DNA of 39,640 nt from the NCBI GenBank assembly GCA_900545525.1, contig UQZX01000025.1:1-39640 (forward strand). The letters are read 5' to 3'. Source of the stretch: an uncultured Prevotella sp. (GTDB taxonomy: Bacteria > Bacteroidota > Bacteroidia > Bacteroidales > Bacteroidaceae). Both the position numbers and the translations under genes were made by a program. Below are positions 1 to 9,100 of this stretch, piece after piece. The notes under the pieces were generated by a model. That model did not search any database and was not told the DNA's origin. It was given only the letters and a program-made list of their open reading frames with translations. Positions within the stretch are counted from its first letter, which is position 1. Each line of letters opens with the position of its first letter.

Positions 1-176
1 TGGGCTTTCAGCCCGCAAAATAATACACTAAATATCAATTAGCATCACATCACTCCAAATGTCGGATGAACCTAAAAAGAGTCCATGGTACGGTCATTAC
101 ATACAACAAATGCCCATGCAGGCAGCACAACAGCGGTTTTAACGCACCATTTTACCGGAATGTCGCCATTTTTTTA

Positions 177-184
177 TATCTTTG
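177..184 (+). promoter_or_regulatory. Putative -7 promoter box for the RlpA gene
   Basis: The octamer TATCTTTG fits the Bacteroidota housekeeping -7 consensus TAnnTTTG and lies about 60 bases before the RlpA start codon. No clear TTTG -33 box is present at the usual distance; TTTA at 151-154 is the nearest candidate. The call rests on consensus matching only. Confidence 0.5.
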
Positions 185-244
185 CAGGGAAACGCTTATG
201 TTTCAGCACCTTAACTGTCATAAACCGATTAAATACAGACAACC

Positions 245-748
245 ATGAGAAACCTTATTTTTATCATATCACTATTGTGCGCGATGCTCATGCCGACGCA
301 ATATGCCACGGCACAGCAGAAGGGCAAAGCATCGTTCTACTCAAAGAAAATAACAGGCTCGAGGACAAGCAGCGGGGAGCGGCTTCATCACGACAGTCTT
401 GTATGTGCACACAGGACATATCCTTTCGGTACAAAGCTGAAGGTGACAAACCCGGCAAACGGCAAGGAGGTGATAGTAAGGGTGATTGACCGGGGGCCAT
501 TCAGGAAAGGAAGGATAATAGACCTCTCGTGGAGAGCGGCAAAGGAATTAGGAATGCTGCAGCAGGGAGTGGCAATGGTCAAGGTAGAGAAATACGTTGA
601 GAACAAGGGCATACCGTTCAAACAGGAGACAGAACTGCCGGAGCTTGACTATGAGGTTACGAACCGCGGCGACGGCATTACACCGGCATGGCAGGAAAAG
701 GATGGAAGCGCAAAAGAGGACGGCAAACATACAGGAAAAGAAAAATAA
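245..748 (+). CDS. RlpA-like septal ring lytic transglycosylase (double-psi beta-barrel)
   Basis: This is a 167-residue exported protein of the RlpA family, whose members cleave glycan strands lacking stem peptides, often at division septa. A signal peptide covers about residues 1-23 (hydrophobic core, then ATA before QQ). The double-psi beta-barrel spans roughly residues 27-117. E45, H56 (in CAHRTYPFGT) and D82 (in RVIDRGPF) keep the same relative spacing as the catalytic E120, H131 and D157 known from Pseudomonas RlpA, so it is probably active. There is no SPOR domain; the tail after about residue 120 is hydrophilic, rich in Glu, Lys and Gly, and looks disordered. The gene stands alone and converges on a lipoprotein gene across a shared hairpin terminator. 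It could have a general wall-remodelling role rather than a septal one. Confidence 0.92.
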   Translation: MRNLIFIISLLCAMLMPTQYATAQQKGKASFYSKKITGSRTSSGERLHHDSLVCAHRTYPFGTKLKVTNPANGKEVIVRVIDRGPFRKGRIIDLSWRAAKELGMLQQGVAMVKVEKYVENKGIPFKQETELPELDYEVTNRGDGITPAWQEKDGSAKEDGKHTGKEK

Positions 749-790
749 AACACTGGAAACGCACAGGAAAAGAAGAATAAGAATAAAATA

Positions 791-846
791 AATCCGCCCG
801 GTATCGGCGACATACTCATTTGTATGCCGATGATACCGGGCGGATT
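791..846. terminator. Bidirectional hairpin terminator between convergent genes
   Basis: A near-perfect inverted repeat starts AATCCGCCCGGTATCGGC and ends with its complement, carrying a small bulge. It sits between the convergent RlpA and lipoprotein genes, 42 bases after one stop and 20 bases after the other. A GC-rich stem with A-rich and T-containing flanks fits termination in both directions. Confidence 0.8.
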
Positions 847-866
847 GTCATATAACAGACGGCAAA

Positions 867-1655
867 CTACCGCCTTTTTTCCGTGGTAACGCTGAAGTCC
901 ATAACCTCAGTAACCGCACCGCTACCTTGAGCCGCATAAACCCTGAACATCACCGTCCCGTCTTTTATGCGCCTGTCAGCCTTTACCATAGCCGTATAGC
1001 GTATGCCTTTGCCGGGCAAAATCTTCTCCACGCGTATGCCTTCGGATATATATATGCGCCTGTTGCCGCTTGTCTCCTCCACCATAGGACGTATGTCGTA
1101 AAACGCCGAAGACGAGTTGTTGTACACCTCAAAGACCACCTTGCATATCTCTCCGCCGCGCATCACATTGTCTCCGTCGGCATCTACAAACCGCAGATTG
1201 CGTATCTCAAGCGTCCCTTCGTGTGCATTATATGCCGCGGGACCGCCTATTCTCATCGTCGGAAAGGTGTCTGCCGCCGGCGCAAGGTCATAGTCGTAGA
1301 GCACGTCATCACCGCTGCCCGAAGGGTCGAAACCGCTCTCATCGTTCACGCTGCGCTCATATCCATAACTGGAAGAACTGTCATCACAATGCCGCCGGCT
1401 GCCTTTATAGTCCTCATATTTCTGCTGTTGCGCCTTGTCAGCCTGCGCCCCGATAACGCCGCCGATGACGGCACCGCCCGCCATACCTACTATCGTACCG
1501 ACATTGCTGCCATGATAGCCCCCGTTTATGCCGCCTATGGCGGAACCGAATATCGAGCCTAACGCGGCGCCGTTGTAAGCACCGGAACCTGTATACGTGC
1601 CGCAACTGCCCAGCAACAAGGCAGCACCGGCAAACAAAACAACTGCTTTCTTCAT
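867..1655 (-). CDS. Glycine-zipper lipoprotein with a C-terminal Ig-like domain
   Basis: A 262-residue protein with a lipoprotein signal: a hydrophobic stretch ending LLLGSC puts the lipidated Cys at position 18. Residues about 26-71 form a Gly/Ala-rich segment with GxxxG spacing (glycine zipper, two helical passes) that typically inserts into or packs against membrane. Residues about 75-130 are a charged, Ser/Asp-rich linker. Residues about 140-258 look like a beta-sandwich, with alternating hydrophobic strands and features such as VFEVYNNSSSAFYDIRP, resembling CARDB/Ig-like folds. It is probably anchored in the outer membrane. No specific function is recognised. A TATCTTTG box lies just upstream. 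The long open frame on the opposite strand here is a shadow. Confidence 0.85.
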   Translation of the reverse strand: MKKAVVLFAGAALLLGSCGTYTGSGAYNGAALGSIFGSAIGGINGGYHGSNVGTIVGMAGGAVIGGVIGAQADKAQQQKYEDYKGSRRHCDDSSSSYGYERSVNDESGFDPSGSGDDVLYDYDLAPAADTFPTMRIGGPAAYNAHEGTLEIRNLRFVDADGDNVMRGGEICKVVFEVYNNSSSAFYDIRPMVEETSGNRRIYISEGIRVEKILPGKGIRYTAMVKADRRIKDGTVMFRVYAAQGSGAVTEVMDFSVTTEKRR

Positions 1656-1677
1656 GATTTACATATTTAATCGGATA

Positions 1678-1685
1678 CAAAGATA
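1678..1685 (-). promoter_or_regulatory. Putative -7 promoter box for the lipoprotein gene
   Basis: Read on the minus strand this is TATCTTTG, a match to TAnnTTTG, 22 bases before the start codon at 1655. A CAAA (minus-strand TTTG) occurs at 1712-1715 but the 26-base spacer is longer than usual, so the -33 box is uncertain. Confidence 0.5.
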
Positions 1686-1829
1686 CGCAATAAAAGCATA
1701 AACAGACATATCAAATCCCTAAAACAACATAGGGTTTTCCCTAATCGGCAGTGCACGGAAGCAGATGTATAAATTGCCGCTAATATGCAAATACTCATGC
1801 AAAGCGGCATCAAATAGGGAAATTATGTA

Positions 1830-1837
1830 TAAATTTG
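1830..1837 (+). promoter_or_regulatory. Putative -7 promoter box for the MaoC-like gene
   Basis: TAAATTTG matches TAnnTTTG and lies 52 bases before the MaoC-like start. A related string, ATGTATAAATTGC, occurs about 60 bases earlier (near 1764), so the region may hold two overlapping sites. No convincing -33 box was seen. Confidence 0.45.
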
Positions 1838-1889
1838 CATTGTCACACACACGGACATAAACATTATAAACCTTATAAAAACAATAGAA

Positions 1890-2354
1890 ATGGAAAAACT
1901 GATCGTGAACTCATACGATGAATTTGCTTCGCATCTGGGGCAGGTTCTCGGTACATCCGACTGGGTGGAGGTAAGCCAAGAGCGCATAAACCTCTTTGCC
2001 GACGCAACTCTCGACCACCAGTGGATACACGTGGACACAGAACGTGCAAAGACAGAAAGCCCATACAAGAGCACCATTGCGCACGGATATCTCACGCTGT
2101 CGCTGCTTCCGCACATGTGGAACCAAATTATAGAGGTGAACAACCTTAAGATGATGGTAAACTACGGCATGGACAAGATGAAGTTCGGACAGGCAGTAGT
2201 GACCGGCAGCAGCGTTCGCCTCGTCACCACACTGCAGTCTATCGCAAACCTCCGCGGCGTGTGCAAGGCGGAGATAAAGTTCAAGATAGAGATAAAGGAT
2301 GCGCGCAAGCCGGCTCTCGAAGGCATCGCCACCTTCCTATACTACTTTGAATAA
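1890..2354 (+). CDS. MaoC-like (R)-specific enoyl-CoA hydratase/dehydratase
   Basis: A 154-residue single hot-dog-fold protein of the MaoC/PhaJ family, which hydrates trans-2-enoyl-CoA or dehydrates (R)-3-hydroxyacyl-CoA in the cytoplasm. The hydratase-2 motif is visible as FADATLDHQWIHVD. D42 and H47 are five residues apart, like the catalytic Asp31/His36 pair of PhaJ, and the following IAHGYLTLSLLP matches the conserved helix after the active site. The length is normal for a single-domain enzyme. It forms its own unit: a TAAATTTG box upstream and a hairpin terminator right after the stop. No fatty-acid genes are adjacent, so the true acyl substrate is unknown. Confidence 0.9.
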   Translation: MEKLIVNSYDEFASHLGQVLGTSDWVEVSQERINLFADATLDHQWIHVDTERAKTESPYKSTIAHGYLTLSLLPHMWNQIIEVNNLKMMVNYGMDKMKFGQAVVTGSSVRLVTTLQSIANLRGVCKAEIKFKIEIKDARKPALEGIATFLYYFE

Positions 2355-2368
2355 GACATCTTTACACT

Positions 2369-2421
2369 ATCCTTTGCAGGGAAATGCCACATGTCACGGC
2401 ATACCTCACCCTGCAAAGGAT
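2369..2421 (+). terminator. Hairpin terminator after the MaoC-like gene
   Basis: ATCCTTTGCAGGG (2369-2381) and CCCTGCAAAGGAT (2409-2421) are perfect 13-base inverted arms. A second small stem, ATGCC/GGCAT, is nested inside, and TTTAATTA follows. It starts 15 bases after the stop codon. Confidence 0.8.
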
Positions 2422-2460
2422 TTAATTACAAGAGGCATATCAATACATTAAAAAGATACC

Positions 2461-3183
2461 ATGAAAAGAATTATTACAGCCATCTGCTCACTCCTCCTGT
2501 TGCAGTGCGCATACGGCTTCGACAAAAAAGTGCTGTTCATAAAAGACAACGTAAACCTGCGTGAAGACCCCAATACAAGTTGCAAGATAGAAGGAAAGCT
2601 GTGGAAAGGCTGCATGCTCGACTACATAAGCGAAGAAGACGGATGGACAATGGTTGTATGGCCTGACGAGAAAAACAGCGTTGCTTTCGTATCAAGCAGC
2701 CTGGTGAAGGTTCTCAACTGCTCGCCGGTGACGCAGGAAACGCTCGGACGCTCATATAATGCCATGGGACAATCGTGCGAAACATGGCACGACGGCACGC
2801 TCTCTTTCGACATTTCCCGCCTCCCCTACGTTGCCGTCAGCGAGTGTTGGGAAAGGACAGACGCAGACGGCAACCCCATATCGGCAAACATGAGCAGCAG
2901 TATATGGAAGTTCACAGGCAACAACAGTGCCGACATATACACAGGATACAACAGCTATAAGTTTGACGACAAAGAAATATCCACGGCAAAGCTGATGGCA
3001 GAGGAGGAAAAGCTGAAAAGCGACGAGACCATTTTCTACAACGGGGAAATGAAAATCCTGTGCATACCCTGCGAGTTTTACAACGCCAAAGGCAATATCG
3101 TCAACGGCGGAATAGCGTTTGTCTGGGATGGCGAAAAAGGCGAATGCGAGGGCAAGAGATTGCCGGTAAATACAGCACGCTGA
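2461..3183 (+). CDS. Secreted SH3-domain protein of unknown function
   Basis: A 240-residue protein with a signal peptide (about residues 1-19, hydrophobic core ICSLLLLQC, likely cleavage after AYG). A bacterial SH3-like domain spans about residues 23-75: it begins VNLREDPNTSCKIEGKLWKG and ends with a strand around VAFVSSSLVKV, the typical pattern of SH3_3 domains that bind cell wall or partner proteins. The rest (80-240) has Trp- and Tyr-rich strands and is not recognised. The Cys at 16 is preceded by Gln, so this is not a lipobox. The protein probably acts in the periplasm or outside the cell. A hairpin terminator follows. The exact role is unknown. Confidence 0.8.
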   Translation: MKRIITAICSLLLLQCAYGFDKKVLFIKDNVNLREDPNTSCKIEGKLWKGCMLDYISEEDGWTMVVWPDEKNSVAFVSSSLVKVLNCSPVTQETLGRSYNAMGQSCETWHDGTLSFDISRLPYVAVSECWERTDADGNPISANMSSSIWKFTGNNSADIYTGYNSYKFDDKEISTAKLMAEEEKLKSDETIFYNGEMKILCIPCEFYNAKGNIVNGGIAFVWDGEKGECEGKRLPVNTAR

Positions 3184-3206
3184 TATCCGTCAGCCCTCTA
3201 AGACAC

Positions 3207-3265
3207 AAAGCACGGCGCGCGAACATATTGTCATGGTTTGCGCCGGTGTGCTTTCTTTTTGTTTT
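3207..3265 (+). terminator. Rho-independent terminator after the SH3 protein gene
   Basis: AAAGCAC (3207-3213) pairs with GTGCTTT (3248-3254), and the inner GGCGC pairs with GCGCC with an offset. The T-rich run CTTTTTGTTTTT follows, as expected for an intrinsic terminator 24 bases after the stop codon. Confidence 0.75.
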
Positions 3266-3330
3266 TCCGTAAACTCCCTACACCTTGTTTTCCGCAAACA
3301 AACAATTTTCCGACCGTAAAAAAAACTCTT

Positions 3331-3654
3331 TATAGAAGATAAAAACAATTTTCCCGGCAATTTCATCTTCTATAAAAGACAATATCACTATCTTCACATA
3401 GAATTCTAATTATAGAAGATATACTACATGAAATGCCTGTGCGATGCCTATATAACTGCACATACATCTCCCGCGAGATCCTGTCATGGCTTTCTTTATT
3501 CTCCAAAAACAACCGATGACACGCCAGAATACAGACTTATATAACATAAATGGAAAAACAGCACAAAGCGGATAATAATTCGTCATTTTTACATTTATGT
3601 TATTTACATTCTTAAAATATAAACAAGCTGTTTCTAAACATCTATAACATAAAT
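3331..3654. promoter_or_regulatory. Upstream region of the M6 protease with two triplicated motifs
   Basis: This AT-rich stretch is the core of a 556-base gene-free interval. TATAGAAGAT occurs at 3331-3340 and 3411-3420, with its inverse ATCTTCTATA at 3365-3374. Further on, TATAACATAAAT occurs at 3540-3551 and 3643-3654, with its inverse ATTTATGTTAT at 3593-3603. Each motif therefore has two direct copies flanking one inverted copy. No gene is convincing on either strand. Binding sites for regulators are the natural guess, not shown. Confidence 0.5.
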
Positions 3655-3683
3655 CATAGATATTAGTCTTTATTAACATTTTC

Positions 3684-3718
3684 GGGGGGGGTAAATACAC
3701 ATCCTTTCAGTATTTTTG
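3684..3718 (+). promoter_or_regulatory. Putative promoter of the M6 protease with a G8 tract at the -33 position
   Basis: TATTTTTG at 3711-3718 fits the -7 consensus TAnnTTTG and lies 21 bases before the protease ATG, implying a short leader. Eight consecutive G occupy 3684-3691, exactly 19 bases upstream, where the -33 box should sit; TTTTC precedes the tract. The promoter call is by consensus only. Confidence 0.45.
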
Positions 3719-3739
3719 CAACAAATTAATACATAAGAA

Positions 3740-6049
3740 ATGAAAAGAATTCTTTTGCTTTTGCTCGCCGCAACATTGTTCACGGCAAGCGGAAATGCCA
3801 TTCCGGCATACCCGAAACCGGTTACAATAACCCAGCCTGACGGTTCAAAGCTAACCCTCATGCTGCACGGTGACGAGTTTTTCAACTACGCTTCCACCAC
3901 CGACGGATATACCGTAATGCAGAACGAAAGTACCGGCACATGGGAATATGCAGTAAAAAACACCGACGGAAGCCTGCGTCCGGGAGGCACGGCGGCATGC
4001 GATGCAAAGGAACGCACCTCGGCACAGAACATGTTTCTCAGCGGAATAAGCAAGGGTATGATGCCTGAACAGACCCCGGCACAGATACGTATGAGGAAAG
4101 AGGCGGCAGCAATGAGGCATGCACCTATGATGAAACTCAAGACGGGACAGTATGACTACAGCAAATTCCGGGGTCTTGTAATCCTGGTGGAATACAACGA
4201 TGCCCCGTTTACACGCAGCGACATCCTCGATGTGTTCACGGATATGGTAAACAAAAAAGGCTACGACGGATACATGTCGAACACGCTTATTCCCTCAAAA
4301 ATAAACTGTACGGGCAGCGTACGCGACTATTATTATGAAAACTCATGGGGACTGTTCGACCCGAAGTTCGATGTGTACGGACCGGTAAAGATAGACTACT
4401 CACAGTTCTACGCCAACAAGAGCGCAGCTGCACAGACACTTGTCACAGCGGCACTAAGGGCTGCCGACGAATATATAGACTACTCGCTATACGACACCGA
4501 CGGCAACCGTCAGGTCGACATGGTATATTTTATCTTCTCAGGCGGAGGCTCCAACTTCTCAGGCAACGACAGCCGCCTGATATGGCCGCATGCCTCGCAG
4601 GTGATGTCGCTGTCGCTCGACGGTGTAAGTTTCGGACGCTATGCCTGCTCAACCGAGCTATACGGCAAACCGGGAAACAAACAGCTGGACGGCATCGGCA
4701 CTATCTGCCACGAGTTCAGCCATGTGCTCGGACTTCCTGACCTGTACGACACCGACTACGAACAGTCGGGCGGACAAAGTGTTCACCCTGGGAAATGGTC
4801 TGTAATGGCACAGGGACCGTATCTCAACATGTCGCGCACGCCGTGCGGCTATTCTATATACGAACGCCATGCCCTGGGCTTTGCAAAGCCGGAGATAATA
4901 GACAGGGCGGACAACTTTACGCTCGATGCCCTCAACACCACCAATACCGGATATAAGATAAACTCGTCTGTAAAGAATGAGTTCTTCCTCATGGAGAACC
5001 GCCAGCGCACACGATGGGACGAATATCTGCCCGGAAGCGGTCTCCTTGTATACCGCGTAGACTCCACGGCGACGGATGTATGGGAGAACAACAAGGTGAA
5101 CGTCAACCCTCAGCACAACTACTACGAGCTGCTGCGGGCAACGCCTAAGACATCGGGGACAACCGTCAGCGACAGCGACGGCGACCCGTTTCCCGGCTCG
5201 GGCATGGTGACGGAACTGACAAACACCACAACTCCGTCGCTACAGTCGTGGGCAAAGATAGGCACGCCAATCGTGATAAAGGACATAACGGACAACGGAG
5301 ACGGTTCCATATCGTTCCGTACGGAAAAGAACGACATCCCCATACTGGTGGAAAACTTTGAAGACATGCCCGTAACCACATCAGACGCACACGGCATGAA
5401 AGGCACATTCACAGAATGGTCGTTCACTAAAGGAGCAACGGTGGATGCCGTGGAATTTGAAAATCCGGACCTCGGAAGACGGGCGGCTGCCACCGTCAAG
5501 TCGGGCGAGATAATCTCCGGCACAGTCGGACAGGAAGTTGAAAGCATGTCGGTGACCATATACAATGCCTCTGCATCATCTGCCATAATACGCACATATA
5601 TATCGCATGACGGTGGAACGACGTGGATTTCGCTTAAGAACCTCGACGGCACGACAAACCTTTCGATAGCGGCAGGCACGACAACGGAACAGACATACAA
5701 TCTGGGAACAGCCAAAGGAATACGCTTCAAGTTCTTGCAGTATTCGGGACACAAGACCGAGAAATGCTATTTCGACAACATAAAGCTGAACTGCAAGCCT
5801 GCCACAACATCCATATACACAGTCAGGACACAAGACGGAGATTTCAAAATATCATACACAGGGGGCAACAGTATTGACGTGTATGCCGGATGTGCCGACG
5901 GAACGGCAGTGAACGCATACTCCTTACAGGGTATAACGGCAGCAACAGCTCATACAGCCACAGGCACCGCCACGCTGCACCTTCCGTCGCCGGGCATTTA
6001 TATAATAAGGTGTGGAAACATTACAAAGAGAATTGTCGTGGAAAAATAG
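3740..6049 (+). CDS. Secreted M6-family zinc metalloprotease, probable T9SS cargo
   Basis: A 769-residue exported protease of the M6 (immune inhibitor A-like) family. The signal peptide is about residues 1-20. A propeptide-like segment follows (to about residue 135, with DGYTVMQNESTGTWEYA-type strands), then the catalytic domain starting near FRGLVILVEYND. The zinc site is HEFSHVLGLPD: H324, E325 and H328, with Gly331 and Asp334 completing the HExxHxxGxxD signature. A WSVMAQG Met-turn follows near residue 355. Residues about 530-680 look like a beta-sandwich domain. The final ~70 residues (ending LPSPGIYIIRCGNITKRIVVEK-like strands) resemble a type IX secretion sorting domain. The likely site is the cell surface or outside the cell. 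The GLUG giant follows after 126 bases on the same strand, with only a weak hairpin (6090-6118) between, so co-transcription is possible. Confidence 0.93.
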   Translation: MKRILLLLLAATLFTASGNAIPAYPKPVTITQPDGSKLTLMLHGDEFFNYASTTDGYTVMQNESTGTWEYAVKNTDGSLRPGGTAACDAKERTSAQNMFLSGISKGMMPEQTPAQIRMRKEAAAMRHAPMMKLKTGQYDYSKFRGLVILVEYNDAPFTRSDILDVFTDMVNKKGYDGYMSNTLIPSKINCTGSVRDYYYENSWGLFDPKFDVYGPVKIDYSQFYANKSAAAQTLVTAALRAADEYIDYSLYDTDGNRQVDMVYFIFSGGGSNFSGNDSRLIWPHASQVMSLSLDGVSFGRYACSTELYGKPGNKQLDGIGTICHEFSHVLGLPDLYDTDYEQSGGQSVHPGKWSVMAQGPYLNMSRTPCGYSIYERHALGFAKPEIIDRADNFTLDALNTTNTGYKINSSVKNEFFLMENRQRTRWDEYLPGSGLLVYRVDSTATDVWENNKVNVNPQHNYYELLRATPKTSGTTVSDSDGDPFPGSGMVTELTNTTTPSLQSWAKIGTPIVIKDITDNGDGSISFRTEKNDIPILVENFEDMPVTTSDAHGMKGTFTEWSFTKGATVDAVEFENPDLGRRAAATVKSGEIISGTVGQEVESMSVTIYNASASSAIIRTYISHDGGTTWISLKNLDGTTNLSIAAGTTTEQTYNLGTAKGIRFKFLQYSGHKTEKCYFDNIKLNCKPATTSIYTVRTQDGDFKISYTGGNSIDVYAGCADGTAVNAYSLQGITAATAHTATGTATLHLPSPGIYIIRCGNITKRIVVEK

Positions 6050-6175
6050 AGCAACGAGAAATAACATTCCAAGAGCTGTACGGAAGGCTCCGCAAACGAT
6101 AAAGAGGACACGTTGCGGCACAGGCACATCCATACGGCACAACTTTAAACAACAACAGTCCTCACAACCACTTAA

Positions 6176-9100
6176 ATGAGAAGAATTTCTTCTATTCTGC
6201 TTGCCGTCGTGACAATGTTCATGGCGACAGCTGCCAATGCACAGGAAGAGATTAAGGACATGAGTGCCGTGAGAAATCCGGAAGCCAAAGAGATGCCCAC
6301 TGTACAGGCATCGCATGGCATACCGGTATTCACGCCGCAGGCAAGGATTGCCGACGGCTCTGCGCTCAAGCCCCTAAAAAAATCTTCCACGCAAGGCAAC
6401 GTGGCAAAACGGAGCGCGGCAAAGACCGTACACAAGGCTCCTCCCGCATCCACCGCATCGCTCTCCGGCGAATACGTGTTGTCATACAACACGCTGACTA
6501 CATCGAGCTTTGACGGCGGAAGCAGCGTAACAATCGTTCCGGACAGCGAGGGCGACAGTATCACAATCAAGCGTTTTTGGGCAAAACACGATGTCCGTGC
6601 ACACGTAAACACAACCACGGGCGAGGTGACAATCCCGCGCCAGCATCTCTACACCGACGATACGTTCGGAGACATGTATCTCGGTGTAGTACGCACGGAC
6701 GGAACAGTGGACAAGAATGCACAGCTGACGGGTACGGTAGACGCCGACGGCAACTTTGCCATACCTACATGGTGGGCTGTATGCATAACATCGGGAACAA
6801 ATAAAGACAAGTTTATAGCAGCCTACTATAACCTCTCCATAAAGAGGGGCAACGGCACTATGGAATATACCACGGCAGAGGGCACCGCACGCTATGCAGT
6901 ACACATAGAGCAAACGGCAAAGAACCTGCTGACGGTGGAGAACTTTTTCAATGCCGGACTGCCCGTGGAGTTTGAGCTTAACCGCGACCGCACGGCAACG
7001 ATAAAGTCGCAGACGGCACTGATAAACGCCAACGGCAGCTGGAGCACCATTAAATGTGTGGAGTTCAACGAAGCCGGAAACCTTACGAAATATAGTCAGA
7101 CCATAACCACGGACAAGGCTACGACAGACAACAACAGCACCATTACGTGGACAGACTGGTCTATACTGACAACAGGATACTACGGCGGCCGCCTGCTCAC
7201 AGGCAAGCTGACCGCAGACAACGCTTTCAGCTATCCGGAGCTGTCGGTATCCGAATTTGAGGGAGAAGGCACTGAAGCAAATCCATATAAAATATCATCC
7301 CTGGATCATCTGATACTACTTGCCGACAAGGTGAACAACGACGACAACTATGTGAGCACTTATTACAACAACTCATATACACGCACCTACATCGGCAAAT
7401 ATTTCGAGATGACCAACGACATTGACATGGGAGGCTACCGCTTTGAAGCAATAGGCTCTACATGGAAGCAGCGCTTTGCCGGCATCTTCGACGGTAAGGG
7501 ACATACGATAAAGGGTCTGTGTGTGAACGGAGGACTTGACCAATATGCCGGTTTATTCGGTATATGCGACACGGTGTCGGTATTGAAGAACATCGTGCTC
7601 GAAAGTCCGGAGGTGAGCGCAGACTATTATTATGCCGGCGGACTGGTGGCATGGACAACGGGAGACATTGATAACGTTACGGCAAACAATCCGAACATAA
7701 CCAATACCTCACGCATTGTGGCAGGAGGTATAGCAGGAATTGTCAACAAGATTACCAACTGCCATGTGAAAGGAGGCGTGATAAAAGGCGCAGGATATAC
7801 GGCAGGAGTTGCAGGCGAGGTGCACGGAGGCATATCCGACTGTAGCGCAGACGGTACAACCGTCTATGCCTACGGCAAGGACTACCCTTCGGGCGGCGTG
7901 GTGGCAAACCTGTTCAAGTCTGACGGAAAGAACCTTTACTTCACCGGAATGGTGCGCTACGACCAGTATGTGGACCAGATACTTGGCGGCGTGGCAGGAA
8001 ACCTGTCAATGGGAACACTTGAGAACTCGTTCTTTGCAGGTCAGATTGCAGGCTACAGCTCAGAGTCCATGGTGGGCGGCGTAGTAGGCAGACTGTTTGG
8101 AAACATAAAGAACTGTTACTCGGCAGGCCGTGTACAGTGTTATTCAAGAAAGACCGGAGGTATCGTAGGACAAGTATATAAGTATAAACCGGAGAACAGT
8201 GAAAACTATGTACAGTCCGAACTTCACAACTGCTACACGTCTGCCTCTGTCATAGCAGAGACATATATGTACGACAAGAACGAATGCCGCGAGGTTATCG
8301 GGGCAATCGAAGCAGAGACAACGCCTGTACTTGAAAACGTATATTTCAACAATCAGGTGACAAACTTCTACTCGACACGTTTCGGAACAACCACTGCAGA
8401 ACTGACATCGGCAGAAGGACCGAAAGGTTTTGACGCATCGGTATGGGTGTTCAGCGCAGGAAACTACCCGCGCATAAAAGGGCTTGAAAATACCGAGGCT
8501 GCCAAATACAGTGCATCGGCAGTGATACTTGACGGCAAGAGCAACTTCAAGAAGATGTCTTCCGATGCAACGCTCACTCCGCTCGGAAATACAAAGTTCT
8601 TCTTTGCAAAGGGAAACAGACTATACACTGACGGACATTATGCCTCTATCGTAGATAACGGAATGATAAAGATCGGTGAGGAGTTCGGAACAGACACTCT
8701 GTTCGTTGTCAACGGCAACGTACAGGCTTACCACATGATAAGCATAGCCCCGATACCTTTCGAAGGCGACGGAACGGCGGAAGCTCCATACCTCATAAAG
8801 ACAAAGGGCGACCTGATTGCCCTGTCCGAAGCAACAACGACAAAGGGACAGACCTTCCCCGAGACTTATTTTGAAATGACAAACGACATAGACCTTGAAT
8901 ATGACGAGAGCTTTATAGGCATCAATACCGATGCCGGCAATGCACACAATGCATTTGCTGGCTCGTTCGACGGCAAGGGACATGCTGTGCACAAGATGAA
9001 GCTGAACGGAATATCGTGGACGACAGAGCCAAAAGACGGTCAGCCGGGAACGCTTAATACAAAGGAATGTGCATCATATAAGGCTTTCATCGGCCGCCTT

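Noticed and set aside
2..14. Small hairpin GGGCT/AGCCC at the window start
   Set aside because: It may be a terminator of an upstream gene, but the 5-bp stem and missing context make it too weak to call.
927..1562. 211-residue plus-strand frame over the lipoprotein gene
   Set aside because: The minus-strand gene has a lipobox, glycine zipper and promoter-like box; this frame is rich in His, Arg and Tyr and shows no domain.
3410..3700. 96-residue minus-strand frame upstream of the protease
   Set aside because: It is Cys- and Phe-rich, runs through the triplicated motifs and the G-tract, and resembles no known family.
5122..5754. 210-residue minus-strand frame inside the M6 protease gene
   Set aside because: It is antisense to a protease with a full zinc signature and shows no start context or family resemblance.
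6090..6118. Weak stem CCGCAAACG/CGTTGCGG between the protease and GLUG genes
   Set aside because: It has a bulge and a 12-base loop with no T-run, so it was not called a terminator.
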